From the NCBI RefSeq assembly GCF_010211755.1, contig NZ_PDWR01000022.1:1-61043 (forward strand): a DNA stretch of 61,043 bases. Direction: 5' to 3'. Below, piece by piece: positions 1 through 8,305 of this stretch. A model generated the notes under the pieces. That model was given only the letters and a program-made list of their open reading frames with translations. It ran no database searches and was not told where the DNA came from. The DNA is from Pseudoxanthomonas sangjuensis (GTDB lineage Bacteria > Pseudomonadota > Gammaproteobacteria > Xanthomonadales > Xanthomonadaceae). A program made the position numbers and the translations under genes. Every line of letters begins with the position of its first letter. Positions within the stretch are counted from its first letter, which is position 1.

Positions 1-216
1 GTGGGCCACTGCGGTGACAACGCCGCGTGCGAAGGCTTCTTCGGCCTGCTCAAGCGCGAGCGGGTCTACCGCATGACCTACCCAACGCTCGATGCCGCGA
101 GGGCTGATGTGTTCGAATACATCGAGCGGTTCCACAACCCGAGGATGCGACGAAGGGTCGCCAGGCAAGACCAGAAGTTCTCAGCCCTTTTACAACCGTC
201 CGTGATTTCGGGGTAG
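1..216 (+). mobile_element. IS3-family transposase (OrfB), C-terminal fragment at contig start
   Basis: The reading frame is open from base 1, so this is the last ~71 residues of a longer protein. It shows the end of an IS3 OrfB integrase core: GDNAACEGFFGLLKRE around residues 5-20, which holds the last catalytic Glu (compare the family pattern DNA-x-E-S-F-F-x-x-L-K-x-E), and then the IERFHNPRMRRR tail. The gene is cut by the window edge and not necessarily broken in the genome. The contig probably starts here because the element is multicopy. The 54 bases after the stop, before rtcB, should contain the IS right end; I could not define the inverted repeat without the left end. Confidence 0.85.
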
Positions 217-270
217 AACCCCTCGCGACGAACGGATTCGTCGCAAGGGATATCAACGGAGCGATCCAAC

Positions 271-1488
271 ATGCAAACGCAATACGAGCTGCTGCACGCC
301 GAGGGCAGCACCGTCCCGATCAAAGGCTGGGTGCGCGGCGTGCCGGTGGAGGAGAAGGCGCAACGGCAGTTGCGCAACATCGCTGCGATCCCGTTCGTCG
401 GGCCGTGGGTGGCGGTGATGCCCGACGTGCACCTGGGCATCGGCGCGACCGTCGGTTCGGTGATCCCGACCCGCGGCGCGATCATCCCGGCCGCGGTCGG
501 CGTGGACATCGGCTGCGGCATGGCCGCGGTGCGCACCACGCTGCGCGCGAACGACCTGCCGGACGACTTGGCCAAGCTGCGTTCGGGCATCGAGCGCGGC
601 ATCCCGGCCGGCAACGGCCCGGGCGGCGACCACCGCAAGGTGCCGGAAGCGATCGAAACCCGCGTCGCCGAGTCGGGGCTGTTCGCGCGGCTGGAGAAGA
701 TCAAGGCCGTGCACCCGAAGATCCGCACCGACAAGATCGACCGCCAGATCGGCACGCTGGGCGGCGGCAACCACTTCATCGAGATCTGCCTCGACGAAAC
801 CGACGCCGTCTGGGTGATGCTGCACAGCGGTTCGCGCGGCACCGGCAACGTGATCGGCAGCTACTTCATCGCGCGTGCGCGCGAGGAGCTGGCCAGGCGC
901 GTGCTCGGCATCGACGTGCCGGACAAGGACCTGGCGTTCTTCCTGGAAGGCGAGCAGCTGTTCGACGACTACGTGGAAGCGGTGTCGTGGGCGCAGGACT
1001 ACGCCCGCACGAACCGCGAGGCGATGATGGCGCAGGTGCTGCGCGAGATGCGCCACCGCTTGCCGAAGTTCGACGTGGCCGGGGTGGCGGTGAACTGCCA
1101 CCACAACTACGTGCAGAAGGAGACGCACGGCGGCGAGGAACTGCTGGTCACCCGCAAGGGCGCGGTGAGCGCGCGCGAGGGCGAGCTGGGGATCATCCCG
1201 GGCAGCATGGGCGCGAAGAGCTTCATCGTGCGCGGCAAGGGCAACGCGGACAGCTTCCACAGCTGCAGCCACGGCGCCGGCCGCGTGATGAGCCGCACCG
1301 CGGCGCGCCAGCAGATCACGCTGGCCCAGCACCGCGAAGCGACCAGGCACGTCGAATGCCGCAAGGACGCGGGCGTGATCGACGAATCGCCGGCGGCCTA
1401 CAAGCCGATCGACGCGGTGATGGCCGCGCAAAGCGACCTGGTGGAAGTGGTGCACACCTTGCGCCAGGTGGTATGCATCAAGGGATGA
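271..1488 (+). CDS. rtcB: RtcB family RNA-splicing ligase
   Basis: Cytosolic GTP- and Mn-dependent ligase that joins RNA 2',3'-cyclic phosphate (3'-phosphate) ends to 5'-OH ends, for RNA repair. The 405 aa length matches E. coli RtcB. The family signatures are all visible: the DIGCGM metal Cys near residue 90, GGGNHFIE near 165, HSGSRGTGN near 187, VNCHHNY near 275, and HSCSHGAGR near 330, whose His is the guanylylation site. There is no rtcA or prfH next to it, and no RtcR-like sigma-54 activator in the window, so the usual E. coli rtcBA arrangement is absent. The start follows the IS3 remnant by only 54 bp, so its native promoter may have been replaced or displaced. A strong terminator follows. 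Confidence 0.95.
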   Translation: MQTQYELLHAEGSTVPIKGWVRGVPVEEKAQRQLRNIAAIPFVGPWVAVMPDVHLGIGATVGSVIPTRGAIIPAAVGVDIGCGMAAVRTTLRANDLPDDLAKLRSGIERGIPAGNGPGGDHRKVPEAIETRVAESGLFARLEKIKAVHPKIRTDKIDRQIGTLGGGNHFIEICLDETDAVWVMLHSGSRGTGNVIGSYFIARAREELARRVLGIDVPDKDLAFFLEGEQLFDDYVEAVSWAQDYARTNREAMMAQVLREMRHRLPKFDVAGVAVNCHHNYVQKETHGGEELLVTRKGAVSAREGELGIIPGSMGAKSFIVRGKGNADSFHSCSHGAGRVMSRTAARQQITLAQHREATRHVECRKDAGVIDESPAAYKPIDAVMAAQSDLVEVVHTLRQVVCIKG

Positions 1489-1511
1489 GCTTCGGTTCGT
1501 CCCGCTTCGGG

Positions 1512-1540
1512 ACGCCGTCCGGCGACGGACGGCGTTTTTT
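1512..1540 (+). terminator. Intrinsic terminator of rtcB
   Basis: A perfect 9-bp stem (ACGCCGTCC 1512-1520 and GGACGGCGT 1527-1535) with a 6-nt loop is followed directly by a T run on the + strand, about 25 bp after the rtcB stop. Confidence 0.85.
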
Positions 1541-1562
1541 ATTGCCCACCCGCGCGACGGGC

Positions 1563-2012
1563 CTACGCGTGGTGCCGCTGCGTGCCCGGGTGGCGCAGCA
1601 AGCCCCAGCCCCAGTTGGCGGCGAGGCACAGCGCCGCCATCGCCGCCCATGTCAGCGCATCGGCGCCGCCCGGCAGGGTCGCCGCGAACGCCGCCGCCCA
1701 GTCGCGCCCGTAATAGGCCACCGTCGCCGCCGCAGACAGGCCGAACGCGATGGTCAGTGCGTGCAGCAGGTTCCGTTCAAGGCGCGAGGCCGAGGCCGTC
1801 TGCGCCTGCGCAAGCGCCGCCACCTGCGCGGCGAAATCCGCGGACAGGCCGACCGGCGGCGCGTGGCGCAGGGCGTGGGCAATGCGCAGTTCCGCGGCGT
1901 CGGCATCGGTGCCACCATCGCGCGCGGCCAGACGCGCGCGTTCCTGCGCCTGCCATTGCGCTTCGTCGAAAGGGATTCCGCCGGAATGCGGTTCGTGCCT
2001 GTCGTTGTTCAT
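1563..2012 (-). CDS. Membrane protein co-encoded with ECF sigma factor; probable anti-sigma factor
   Basis: A 149-aa protein that I do not recognise as a named family. Residues 1-80 are hydrophilic and rich in Ala, Asp and Arg. Two hydrophobic segments follow, about 83-101 and 118-137, so it is likely an inner-membrane protein with a cytosolic N-terminus. Its ATG overlaps the sigma-factor stop by 4 bp (ATGA), so the two are translationally coupled. A small membrane protein coupled directly after an ECF sigma gene suggests an anti-sigma role. That is inference from position: no zinc-binding anti-sigma HxxxCxxC motif is present. Confidence 0.65.
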   Translation of the reverse strand: MNNDRHEPHSGGIPFDEAQWQAQERARLAARDGGTDADAAELRIAHALRHAPPVGLSADFAAQVAALAQAQTASASRLERNLLHALTIAFGLSAAATVAYYGRDWAAAFAATLPGGADALTWAAMAALCLAANWGWGLLRHPGTQRHHA

Positions 2013-2590
2013 GCGGCGACTCCGATGCGCGGGGCGAGGATCTCGCGCAGTTGCTTGCGACTGCGGAACAGGTGGCTCTTGATGGTGCCTTCGGCCAGGC
2101 CGGTGATCGACGCGATCTCGCCGATCGGCAGCTCTTCCAGATGGTACAGGGTCAGCAGCGTGCGCTGCAGCGGCGGCAGGCGCTCGATCGCGGCATGCAG
2201 TTCGCGCTCCTCGTCGGCCCCGGCGTGCGCGGCCTCGAGGTCGAAGCCGTCGCCGAGGTTGTCCAGCAGCGACGCGCCGTCGGCATCGTCCGCCCCGCTT
2301 CCGGAAGCAAGGTCCGCCAGCGGGATGCGCTTGCGTTCGAGGTGCCGTTTCGCCACCGAATAGGCGACCTGCCCGATCCACGACTTCAGCGGGCTGTCGA
2401 AGCGGTACTGGTGCAGGTAGCGGTGCACGCGCAGGAACGCCTCCTGGCACAGCTCGCGAGTGTCCTCCGGGTGCCGCACCATGCGCTGGATCACGTGCCA
2501 GCACAGGCCCTGGTATTCGCGCACCAGCCGCTCGAACGCGCCCGCGCGGTTGGCGAGCACGGCTTCGACGAGTTCGCGGTCGGCGTCCAT
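2009..2590 (-). CDS. RNA polymerase ECF sigma factor (RpoE-like)
   Basis: A 193-aa sigma-70 family protein with only regions 2 and 4. Region 2 spans about residues 15-85 (AFERLVREYQ, then CQEAFLRVHRYL and the -10 recognition stretch ending in WIGQVAYSVAKRHLER). Region 4 spans about 130-185 (LPPLQRTLLTLYHLEELPIG, then the helix-turn-helix GLAEGTIKSHLFRSRK). The start MDADREL at 2590 was chosen because sequence upstream of it has no sigma homology. It is divergent from the DUF6249 gene at 2729, with a 138-bp gap that should hold both promoters. In related Lysobacteraceae I recall the same trio of sigma, membrane protein and DUF6249. The inducing signal is unknown. Confidence 0.92.
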   Translation of the reverse strand: MDADRELVEAVLANRAGAFERLVREYQGLCWHVIQRMVRHPEDTRELCQEAFLRVHRYLHQYRFDSPLKSWIGQVAYSVAKRHLERKRIPLADLASGSGADDADGASLLDNLGDGFDLEAAHAGADEERELHAAIERLPPLQRTLLTLYHLEELPIGEIASITGLAEGTIKSHLFRSRKQLREILAPRIGVAA

Positions 2591-2728
2591 GCGGCATGGG
2601 ATACGCCCGGCGGGCGGGCGGTTGCAAGCGGTTTTTCCCGCAGCCCCGCTGCAACCGCCGGCACGACCGCGGTATCCCTTGGCCCGAACGGCCATACCGG
2701 CCGCCCGGACCAGAACAAAGGAGCCACC

Positions 2729-3055
2729 ATGGAATTCGGCATTCTCATCCCGATCACCCTGTTCATCTGCATCGCCTATTCGATCAAGGCGGTGGTCGAC
2801 GCCCGCGTGCGCAAGCAGCTGGTCGCCAGCAACGGCTCGCCGGAGCTGGTCGCCAGCATCCTGCGCGGCGACGAAATGCACCGCCGGCTGTCGTCGCTGC
2901 GCTGGGGCATCACCCTGGTCGCGCTGGCGATCGGCTTCGGCATCGTCGAAGCCGCCGGCTGGCGCGAAGTGACCCCCGGCGTGATCGCGGTGCTGGTCGG
3001 CGCCGTGGGCCTGGGCAACCTGGCCTCGTACGCCGCCGCGCGCAAGCTGGGCTGA
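2729..3055 (+). CDS. DUF6249 family small membrane protein
   Basis: A 108-aa protein with hydrophobic helices at about 4-22, 60-76 and 83-100, and a charged middle (VDARVRKQL, SILRGDEMHRRLSSLRWG) typical of DUF6249. The start at 2729 is preceded by AAAGGAG with good spacing. It faces away from the ECF sigma/anti-sigma-like pair. Divergent transcription from a shared 138-bp region suggests it may be controlled by that sigma factor. No biochemical role is known for the family. Confidence 0.8.
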   Translation: MEFGILIPITLFICIAYSIKAVVDARVRKQLVASNGSPELVASILRGDEMHRRLSSLRWGITLVALAIGFGIVEAAGWREVTPGVIAVLVGAVGLGNLASYAAARKLG

Positions 3056-3178
3056 CCCGGCAACCCCGCACGCGGCGCGGCGTCGGAATTTTCCTACGCC
3101 GCGCCGCGGCTTCGCCCGAATGCGGCCCCGCCGCGTTTGCGCCAGCCTGTCGCTTCCCGATGCTCGGGGGAGCGGACG

Positions 3179-3391
3179 ATGTCACGTTACCTGTTCACCA
3201 TCTGCGCGGAGTCGCGCGGCTGGCAGCTGTACGAAGGCGAGGAAGGCCGCCACTGGTTCGCGCGCCGCGACGAGGCGATGGAAACCACCGGGATCATGGC
3301 CTCGCGCCTGCACGAATTCCACGGCATCCCCACCGCGGTGGTGATGGACATGGCCGGGCACGAGACGGTGGAAGTCAGCCGCCACGGCTGA
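3179..3391 (+). CDS. Small hypothetical protein (70 aa)
   Basis: Not a family I can name. The start MSRYLF at 3179 has GGGGGAG about 5 bases upstream. The sequence is a compact mixed alpha/beta protein with no signal peptide or membrane segment. Features are YLFTICAESRGWQLYEG, a likely strand-turn-strand, then an EAMETTGIMASRLHEF helix and a final strand TAVVMDMAG. The pattern resembles small DUF2188-like proteins in length, but I do not see the family signature. It is convergent with the DsbA-like gene, with stops 13 bp apart. Confidence 0.65.
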   Translation: MSRYLFTICAESRGWQLYEGEEGRHWFARRDEAMETTGIMASRLHEFHGIPTAVVMDMAGHETVEVSRHG

Positions 3392-3404
3392 CGCACGCGG
3401 GCCG

Positions 3405-4064
3405 CTACGCGGCGGCAATGCCCGACAGCTGGCGCAGCGCCCGTTCGAACAGTTCCGGCGGCTGCCCGCCCTGCACCAGGTGGCGTTCGTTGAAGATCAC
3501 CGAGGGCACCGCGCCGATGCCCTGTTCGCGATAGAAACGTTCCTGCGCGCGCACCGTATCGGCGTACACGCCGGCAGCCAGCACCCGTGCCGCGCGCTGC
3601 GCATCGAGCCCGGCCTCGCCGGCGACGGCGGCGAGCACCTGGGCGTCGGACACGTCGCGGCCCGCGCCGTGGTAGGCGCGCAGCAGGGCCAGCTTCAGCG
3701 CGCGCTGCGCGTCCGCGCCCAGCGTGCCGGCCCAGTGCAGCAGGCGGTGCGCGTCGAAGGTGTTGTAGATGCGGTCGCGCTTCTCCAGGTCCATGGCGAA
3801 GCCCAGCGCCGCGGCGCGCTGGCGGATCGCCTCGCCGTTCCGCCGCAGCTGCCCGGCGTCCATGTCGTACTTGCGGCCGAGGTGTTCGGCGATGCCCTCG
3901 CCCGCGGCCGGCATGTCCGTATTCAGTTCGAACGGCTGGAAACGCAGCTCGACCTGCAGGCCGTCGCCGACCCGGTCGATCGCCCGCAGCAGCGCCTGCA
4001 GGCCGATCGCGCACCATGGGCAGACCACGTCGGAAACGAAATCGATCTTGACCGGCTGGGACAT
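3405..4064 (-). CDS. DsbA family (FrnE-like) thiol oxidoreductase
   Basis: A 219-aa thioredoxin-fold protein with the active site CPWC at residues 15-18, immediately after strand KIDFVSDVV. The helical insertion carries the FrnE-type pattern FQPFELNTDMP. The cis-Pro loop GAVPSVIFN (about residue 185) and the C-terminal QPPELFERAL helix complete the DsbA/FrnE (2-hydroxychromene isomerase-like) fold. There is no signal peptide, so unlike DsbA it is cytosolic. FrnE homologues act as cytosolic disulfide oxidoreductases in stress responses. MSQPVKIDF at 4064 is the family-consistent start. The ~294 bases upstream, to 4358, hold no convincing gene. Confidence 0.92.
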   Translation of the reverse strand: MSQPVKIDFVSDVVCPWCAIGLQALLRAIDRVGDGLQVELRFQPFELNTDMPAAGEGIAEHLGRKYDMDAGQLRRNGEAIRQRAAALGFAMDLEKRDRIYNTFDAHRLLHWAGTLGADAQRALKLALLRAYHGAGRDVSDAQVLAAVAGEAGLDAQRAARVLAAGVYADTVRAQERFYREQGIGAVPSVIFNERHLVQGGQPPELFERALRQLSGIAAA

Positions 4065-4358
4065 GCGGCAACCCTGGCGCGAACGGGGATGCCCATCATC
4101 GCCGCCCGCCCGCGCCGGTCCAAGACGCCGTGCGGAAAGCACCGTCGCACCATCGTCATCCGCGCGACACGCAGCCGCGCGATCGGGAGCCACGTGTGGC
4201 AAGCGCAACGGCGGCGAGCGCCGCGAACCGGCCGGGCATGGCATGGCCTCAGCCACCCCGGCAGCCGGATGAACCACGTGGAAACGCGCGGTTGCCAGCC
4301 TTTGCCGGACGCCCGCGGCGGGAGCAGAATCAGTCCAGACCCGCTTCGGGAGCCGACC

Positions 4359-4922
4359 ATGAAATTGCCGTCCCTGCATTCCCTGTTCCTGCTCGCCATG
4401 CTGCCGCTGGCCGCACAGGCGGCCGATACCGTGACCGACCCGGACAAGCCGCGCAGCCTGCCGGACGAAGGCCCGGTTGCCGTTTCATGGAGCGACCCGG
4501 CGCAGTTCAGCGACCTCCGCTACACCCACAACCGCTGGGAAGCCGCGCAAGGCGACTGGGTGCGCCAACTGGCCGAACACGTGCGCAAGAGCGCGACCAA
4601 ACAGCTGCGGCCCGGCGAGACGCTGCAGGTGAACATCACCGACATCACCCGCGCCGGCGAATACGAGCCGTGGCACGGCATCAGCTACGACCACGTGCGC
4701 ATCATCCGCGACCGCTATCCGCCGCGGATGGAACTGAGCTACACGCTGTACGGCAGCGACGGCCAGGTGCTGGCGCAGGGCGACAGCAAGCTGCGCGACT
4801 TCGGCTTCATGATGGGCAGTTCGCCGATCAACCAGACCGATCCGCTGCGCTACGAGAAGCGCATGATCGACGACTGGACGCGGCGCGAGCTGGGCCCGAA
4901 GCGCGAGTTGAGCAGCCGCTGA
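4359..4922 (+). CDS. DUF3016 family secreted protein
   Basis: A 187-aa protein with a clear Sec signal peptide (MKLPSLHSLFLLAMLPLAAQAA, cleavage near residue 22). The mature part matches the DUF3016 pattern, with VSWSDPAQFSD near residue 41 and a long segment that includes LQVNITDITRAGEYEPW and a closing YEKRMIDDWTRREL. It is likely periplasmic. The start at 4359 is the only one that gives a signal peptide. It lies 4 bp before msrB on the same strand and may be co-transcribed. Function unknown. Confidence 0.85.
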   Translation: MKLPSLHSLFLLAMLPLAAQAADTVTDPDKPRSLPDEGPVAVSWSDPAQFSDLRYTHNRWEAAQGDWVRQLAEHVRKSATKQLRPGETLQVNITDITRAGEYEPWHGISYDHVRIIRDRYPPRMELSYTLYGSDGQVLAQGDSKLRDFGFMMGSSPINQTDPLRYEKRMIDDWTRRELGPKRELSSR

Positions 4923-4926
4923 GCGC

Positions 4927-5397
4927 ATGGGCGACGCCTTCGACCTGACCCCGCCGGACGACGCGCAGCGCGCGCGGCTGATCGCCGGACTGAACGACGA
5001 GGAACGCCGGGTGCTGTTGCACCACGGCACCGAGGCGCCGTTCTGCGGGGCATTCCTCGACAACAAGCTGGAAGGCGTCTATTGCTGCCGGCTATGCGGG
5101 TTGCCGTTGTTCCGCAGCAGCGCCAAGTTCGATTCCGGCACCGGCTGGCCGAGCTTCTTCCAGCCGTACGCCGACGACCACATCCGCTACCTGCGCGACA
5201 CCAGCCACGGCATGATCCGCACCGAGGAAGTCTGCGCACGCTGCGGCAGCCACCTCGGCCACGTCTTCCCCGACGGCCCGCCGCCGACCGGGATGCGGCA
5301 TTGCCTGAATTCGGTGTCGCTGGCCTTCACCGGGAAGGGCGAGGCGCTGCCGGATCCGATGCGACGTGGTGGTGTCGAGTCGCAGCCAGCCTCCTGA
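4927..5397 (+). CDS. msrB: Peptide-methionine (R)-S-oxide reductase MsrB
   Basis: Reduces the R epimer of methionine sulfoxide in proteins, using thioredoxin. The 156-aa sequence carries two zinc CxxC pairs (C54/C57 and C103/C106), the substrate motif FDSGTGWPSFF (residues 68-78), and the catalytic C126 in RHCLNSVSL. There is no signal peptide, so it acts in the cytosol. It is a zinc-type, stand-alone MsrB with no fused MsrA. It starts 4 bp after the DUF3016 stop and is followed 15 bp later by an L,D-transpeptidase gene on the same strand. Confidence 0.96.
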   Translation: MGDAFDLTPPDDAQRARLIAGLNDEERRVLLHHGTEAPFCGAFLDNKLEGVYCCRLCGLPLFRSSAKFDSGTGWPSFFQPYADDHIRYLRDTSHGMIRTEEVCARCGSHLGHVFPDGPPPTGMRHCLNSVSLAFTGKGEALPDPMRRGGVESQPAS

Positions 5398-5412
5398 GGC
5401 CTGCATCGACTC

Positions 5413-5943
5413 ATGCCGACGAAACCGACGAACAGGTGGCTGCTTCTGTCATCCCTCGCCCTGCTCGCAGCCGCACTCACCCTAGTCCTCAGGCCCTCAC
5501 CAAGGATTGCGACGGCGGCACCCATCGACCTCGTCAAGGTCGACAAATCCGACCACACGCTTTCACTGATCAGCAACGGCGAGACCATCGCCATATTTCA
5601 TGTCGCACTGGGCGGCAACCCGGTTGGACATAAGCAACAGGAAGGCGATCGACGCACTCCGGAAGGCCATTACCTCCTCGATTTCAAGAAACCGGACAGC
5701 GCTTTCTTCCGCGCCATACATATTTCCTATCCGAACGACGCCGACGAGGAATCGGCCAAGCGGCGCGGAGTTCGGCCTGGCGGCGCCATCATGATCCATG
5801 GGCAAAGGAATGGCCTGGGCTGGTTATCCGCGGCCAGTCAGCGTTTCGACTGGACCGATGGTTGCATCGCACTTTCCAACAAGGACATGCAGATAGTCTG
5901 GGACCTGGTGAACGTACCCACGCCCATCGAGATTTCACCCTGA
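5413..5943 (+). CDS. L,D-transpeptidase (YkuD domain) family protein
   Basis: A 176-aa exported protein with an N-terminal membrane or signal segment (about residues 9-28) and one YkuD domain. The catalytic residues are H129 in IMIHGQ and C151 in DWTDGCIALSN; the usual Ser-x-Gly-Cys appears as Thr-Asp-Gly-Cys. Members cross-link peptidoglycan stem peptides (3-3 links) or attach proteins to them. Lacking LysM or PG-binding domains, it is the minimal periplasmic type. Codon use and base composition are visibly less GC-rich than the neighbours (many A/T third positions), which hints at recent acquisition. Confidence 0.9.
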   Translation: MPTKPTNRWLLLSSLALLAAALTLVLRPSPRIATAAPIDLVKVDKSDHTLSLISNGETIAIFHVALGGNPVGHKQQEGDRRTPEGHYLLDFKKPDSAFFRAIHISYPNDADEESAKRRGVRPGGAIMIHGQRNGLGWLSAASQRFDWTDGCIALSNKDMQIVWDLVNVPTPIEISP

Positions 5944-5984
5944 CCTTATACTGCTCCGATCAACGGATTTGTCTGCTTGTATCC

Positions 5985-6269
5985 ATGGCCGTCTACGTCG
6001 ACGACGCAGTCACCCTCTGGCGCGGCCAGCGCTGGGCGCACCTGATGGCCGACACGCTGGACGAACTGCACGCCTTCGCCGCGGCGCTGGGCATCCCGCG
6101 CCGCGCGTTCCAGGACAAGACCAGCGGCGCGCACTACGACCTGCCGGCGCCGCTGCGCGACGAAGCGGTGGCGCTGGGCGCCATTGCCATTTCCCGCCAC
6201 CGCGACCGCGAACTGGTGCGCGCGGTGATCCGCCGGGCGAAGGCACAGGGCCGCGGCGAAGCCCTGTAG
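5985..6269 (+). CDS. DUF4031 domain protein
   Basis: A 94-aa protein with the characteristic DUF4031 start MAVYVDDAVTLWRGQRWAHL and a middle ELHAFAAALGIPRRAFQ, then HYDLPAPLRDEAVALGA. It is small and cytosolic, and no function is established. The start at 5985 is chosen because homologues begin MAVYVDD. Its stop codon lies inside the first arm of a GTAG REP palindrome (6266 onward), so the repeat forms the 3' end of this gene. Confidence 0.85.
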   Translation: MAVYVDDAVTLWRGQRWAHLMADTLDELHAFAAALGIPRRAFQDKTSGAHYDLPAPLRDEAVALGAIAISRHRDRELVRAVIRRAKAQGRGEAL

Positions 6270-6361
6270 GAGCGGCGCAAGCCGCGACGGGGAACCTTCC
6301 GGCATTGCGGAGTCTTCCGCGGCGCGCCAGACGATTGCAGCCGCGGCTTGCGCCGCTCCGA
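6266..6361. repeat. GTAG-type REP inverted pair (copy 1, degenerate)
   Basis: Left arm 6266-6288 begins GTAGGAGCGGC and folds on itself (GCGGC / GCCGC around a CAA-containing loop). Right arm about 6341-6361 is the reverse complement over 18 bp (6269-6286 pairs with 6342-6359), but its end reads GTCG instead of GTAG. This is the architecture of REP/SMAG palindromes known from Stenotrophomonas and relatives. The TAG stop of the DUF4031 gene is part of the repeat. It may act as an mRNA-stabilising hairpin or partial terminator. Confidence 0.8.
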
Positions 6362-6386
6362 CGATGGGATGCTGCGCCGCGGCTCG

Positions 6387-6403
6387 CATGTAACGTTTAC
6401 ATG
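6387..6403. promoter_or_regulatory. LacI-like operator palindrome upstream of GH43 gene
   Basis: A perfect 7-bp inverted repeat CATGTAA-CGT-TTACATG sits 38 bp before the GH43 start. A central CG with TGTAA/TTACA arms is typical of LacI-family operators that control glycan-use genes. No LacI gene is in the window, so the cognate repressor is unknown. Confidence 0.55.
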
Positions 6404-6441
6404 CCTAACATCGACGGCACCCCACGCGTGCAACAACGCCG

Positions 6442-8277
6442 ATGCCGACGACGATCCCGCGCTTCCTGCCCCTGTCCTGCCTGCTGCTCTGCGCCGCGAC
6501 GGCGCATGCGTCCGACCCGCGCCCCGGCGCGCGCACCTACGCCAATCCGCTGGACATCGACTACCGCTACGACTTCCAGCACCTCAACGACGGCATCTCC
6601 TTCCGCACCGCCGCCGACCCGGTATTCGTCCGCCATGGCGACGCGTATTACCTGTTCCTGACCCTCGCCGACGGCTACTGGCGTTCCACCAACCTCGTCG
6701 ACTGGCGATTCATCGTGCCCAATCGTTGGCCGTTCGAAGGCAACGTCGCGCCGGCGGCGGTGTCGGATGGCGACCGCCTGGTGCTGATGCAGTCGGCGAT
6801 GGCACCGCGGCCGCTGCTGCAATCCACCGATCCGGCCAGCGGCAAGTTCGACTTCCTGACCCGACTGCTGCCGCTGATTCCCGACGCGGTAGGCGAAGGG
6901 CAGGACATCATGCCGCTGCCGCCGGGCAAGATCCCGCCCGGTCCGTGGGACCCGGACCTTTTCATCGACGACGACGGCCAGTGGTACCTGTACTGGGGCT
7001 CGTCTGCCACCTATCCCATCTACGGCATCGCGATGGACAAGGCGCCGCGCGGCTTCGCCTTCCGCGGCAAGCCGAAGCCGATGCTGCAACTCGACCCCGG
7101 ACGCCACGGCTGGGAGCGCTTCGGCCCCGACCACCACGGCGCGACCTATCCGGACGGCAAGCCCTACGGCAACTACGTCGAAGGCGCGTGGATGAGCAAG
7201 GTCGGCGGCCGCTATTACCTGCAGTACGCCGCGCCCGGCACCGAGTACAACGTCTACGCGAACGGCGTCTACGTCGGCGACAAGCCGCTGGGACCGTTCG
7301 AGTACGCGCCGTACAACCCGGTCGCCTACAAACCCGGCGGCTTCGTCCACGGCGCCGGCCACGGTTCCAGCTTCCAGGACGCGCACGGCAACTGGTGGAA
7401 CAGCGGCTCGCCGTGGATCGGCTACAACTGGACCTTCGAGCGCCGCATCGCGATGTTCCCGGCGAAGTTCTACGACGACGGGCAGATGGCGGTGTCGACG
7501 CGCTTCGGCGATTTCCCGCACTACGTGCCCGACGGCAAGGTCGACGACCCCGAGTCGCTGTTCACCGGCTGGATGCTGCTGTCGTACCGCAAGCCGGCGC
7601 GCGCGTCGTCGACGCTGGGCGAATTCGCCGCCGGCAACGCCACCGACGAAGACCCGCGCACGTTCTGGGTGGCGAAGCGGAACGCCGCGGGGGAAACGCT
7701 CGGCATCGACCTTGGCGGCACGCGCACGCTGCGCGCGGTGCAGGTCGACTTCGCCGACTACAAGTCGGACCTCTACGGCGGCGAGCCGGGAATCTACACC
7801 GAGTTCAAGCTGGAATATTCGCTGGACGGGAAGCGGTGGCGGCCGCTGGCCGCGACCGAGGGGCCGCGCCGCGACCGCCCGAACGCCTACATCGAACTGC
7901 CCGCGCCGGTGCGCGCGCGCCACGTGCGCTACGTGCACGGCCACGTCGGCGCGAAGCATTTGGCGATCAGCGACCTGCGCGTGTTCGGCAATGCCGACGG
8001 CGGGCCGCCGCGCGCGCCAACCGGCGTCGAAGCCAAGCGCGGCGCCGACGCGCGCAACGCCACCGTGCGCTGGCAGGCCGTGCCCGGCGCGGTCGGCTAC
8101 AACGTGCGCTGGGGGATCCGCCCGGACCGTCTGACCCTGGCCTACCAGGTCTTCGCCGACCGCGGCACCGAACTGGAGTTGCGCGCGCTGAACGTCGGCG
8201 TCGGCTACCACGTCGCGGTCGAGGCCTTCGACGAGAACGGCGTGTCGCCGCTGAGCGAAACGGTCGCGCTGCCTTGA
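6442..8277 (+). CDS. Secreted GH43-family glycosidase with F5/8-type (CBM32-like) and FnIII domains
   Basis: A 611-aa secreted enzyme. A Sec signal peptide (about residues 1-24, ending AHAS) precedes a five-bladed-propeller GH43-type domain (~35-370): general-base Asp in TAADPVFV (D59), a second Asp in PWDPDLFIDDDGQWYLYWG, and the putative acid Glu in NYVEGAWM. Residues ~375-512 look like a discoidin/F5-8C sugar-binding module, and ~515-605 is a fibronectin III domain. Likely substrates are arabinan- or xylan-type side chains. No other polysaccharide-use genes flank it, so it is a lone hydrolase, probably controlled through the palindrome at 6387-6403. Confidence 0.88.
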   Translation: MPTTIPRFLPLSCLLLCAATAHASDPRPGARTYANPLDIDYRYDFQHLNDGISFRTAADPVFVRHGDAYYLFLTLADGYWRSTNLVDWRFIVPNRWPFEGNVAPAAVSDGDRLVLMQSAMAPRPLLQSTDPASGKFDFLTRLLPLIPDAVGEGQDIMPLPPGKIPPGPWDPDLFIDDDGQWYLYWGSSATYPIYGIAMDKAPRGFAFRGKPKPMLQLDPGRHGWERFGPDHHGATYPDGKPYGNYVEGAWMSKVGGRYYLQYAAPGTEYNVYANGVYVGDKPLGPFEYAPYNPVAYKPGGFVHGAGHGSSFQDAHGNWWNSGSPWIGYNWTFERRIAMFPAKFYDDGQMAVSTRFGDFPHYVPDGKVDDPESLFTGWMLLSYRKPARASSTLGEFAAGNATDEDPRTFWVAKRNAAGETLGIDLGGTRTLRAVQVDFADYKSDLYGGEPGIYTEFKLEYSLDGKRWRPLAATEGPRRDRPNAYIELPAPVRARHVRYVHGHVGAKHLAISDLRVFGNADGGPPRAPTGVEAKRGADARNATVRWQAVPGAVGYNVRWGIRPDRLTLAYQVFADRGTELELRALNVGVGYHVAVEAFDENGVSPLSETVALP

Positions 8278-8305
8278 ATCCGCCCGTTACAATCGTTTCC
8301 GGCAA

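Noticed and set aside
253-1650. Minus-strand frame antisense to rtcB
   Set aside because: Shadow of rtcB: His/Ala/Val/Arg-rich with no domain.
4065-4358. Possible gene in the gap between the DsbA-like gene and DUF3016
   Set aside because: Open frames here are short and Arg/Ala-rich, without RBS or homology.
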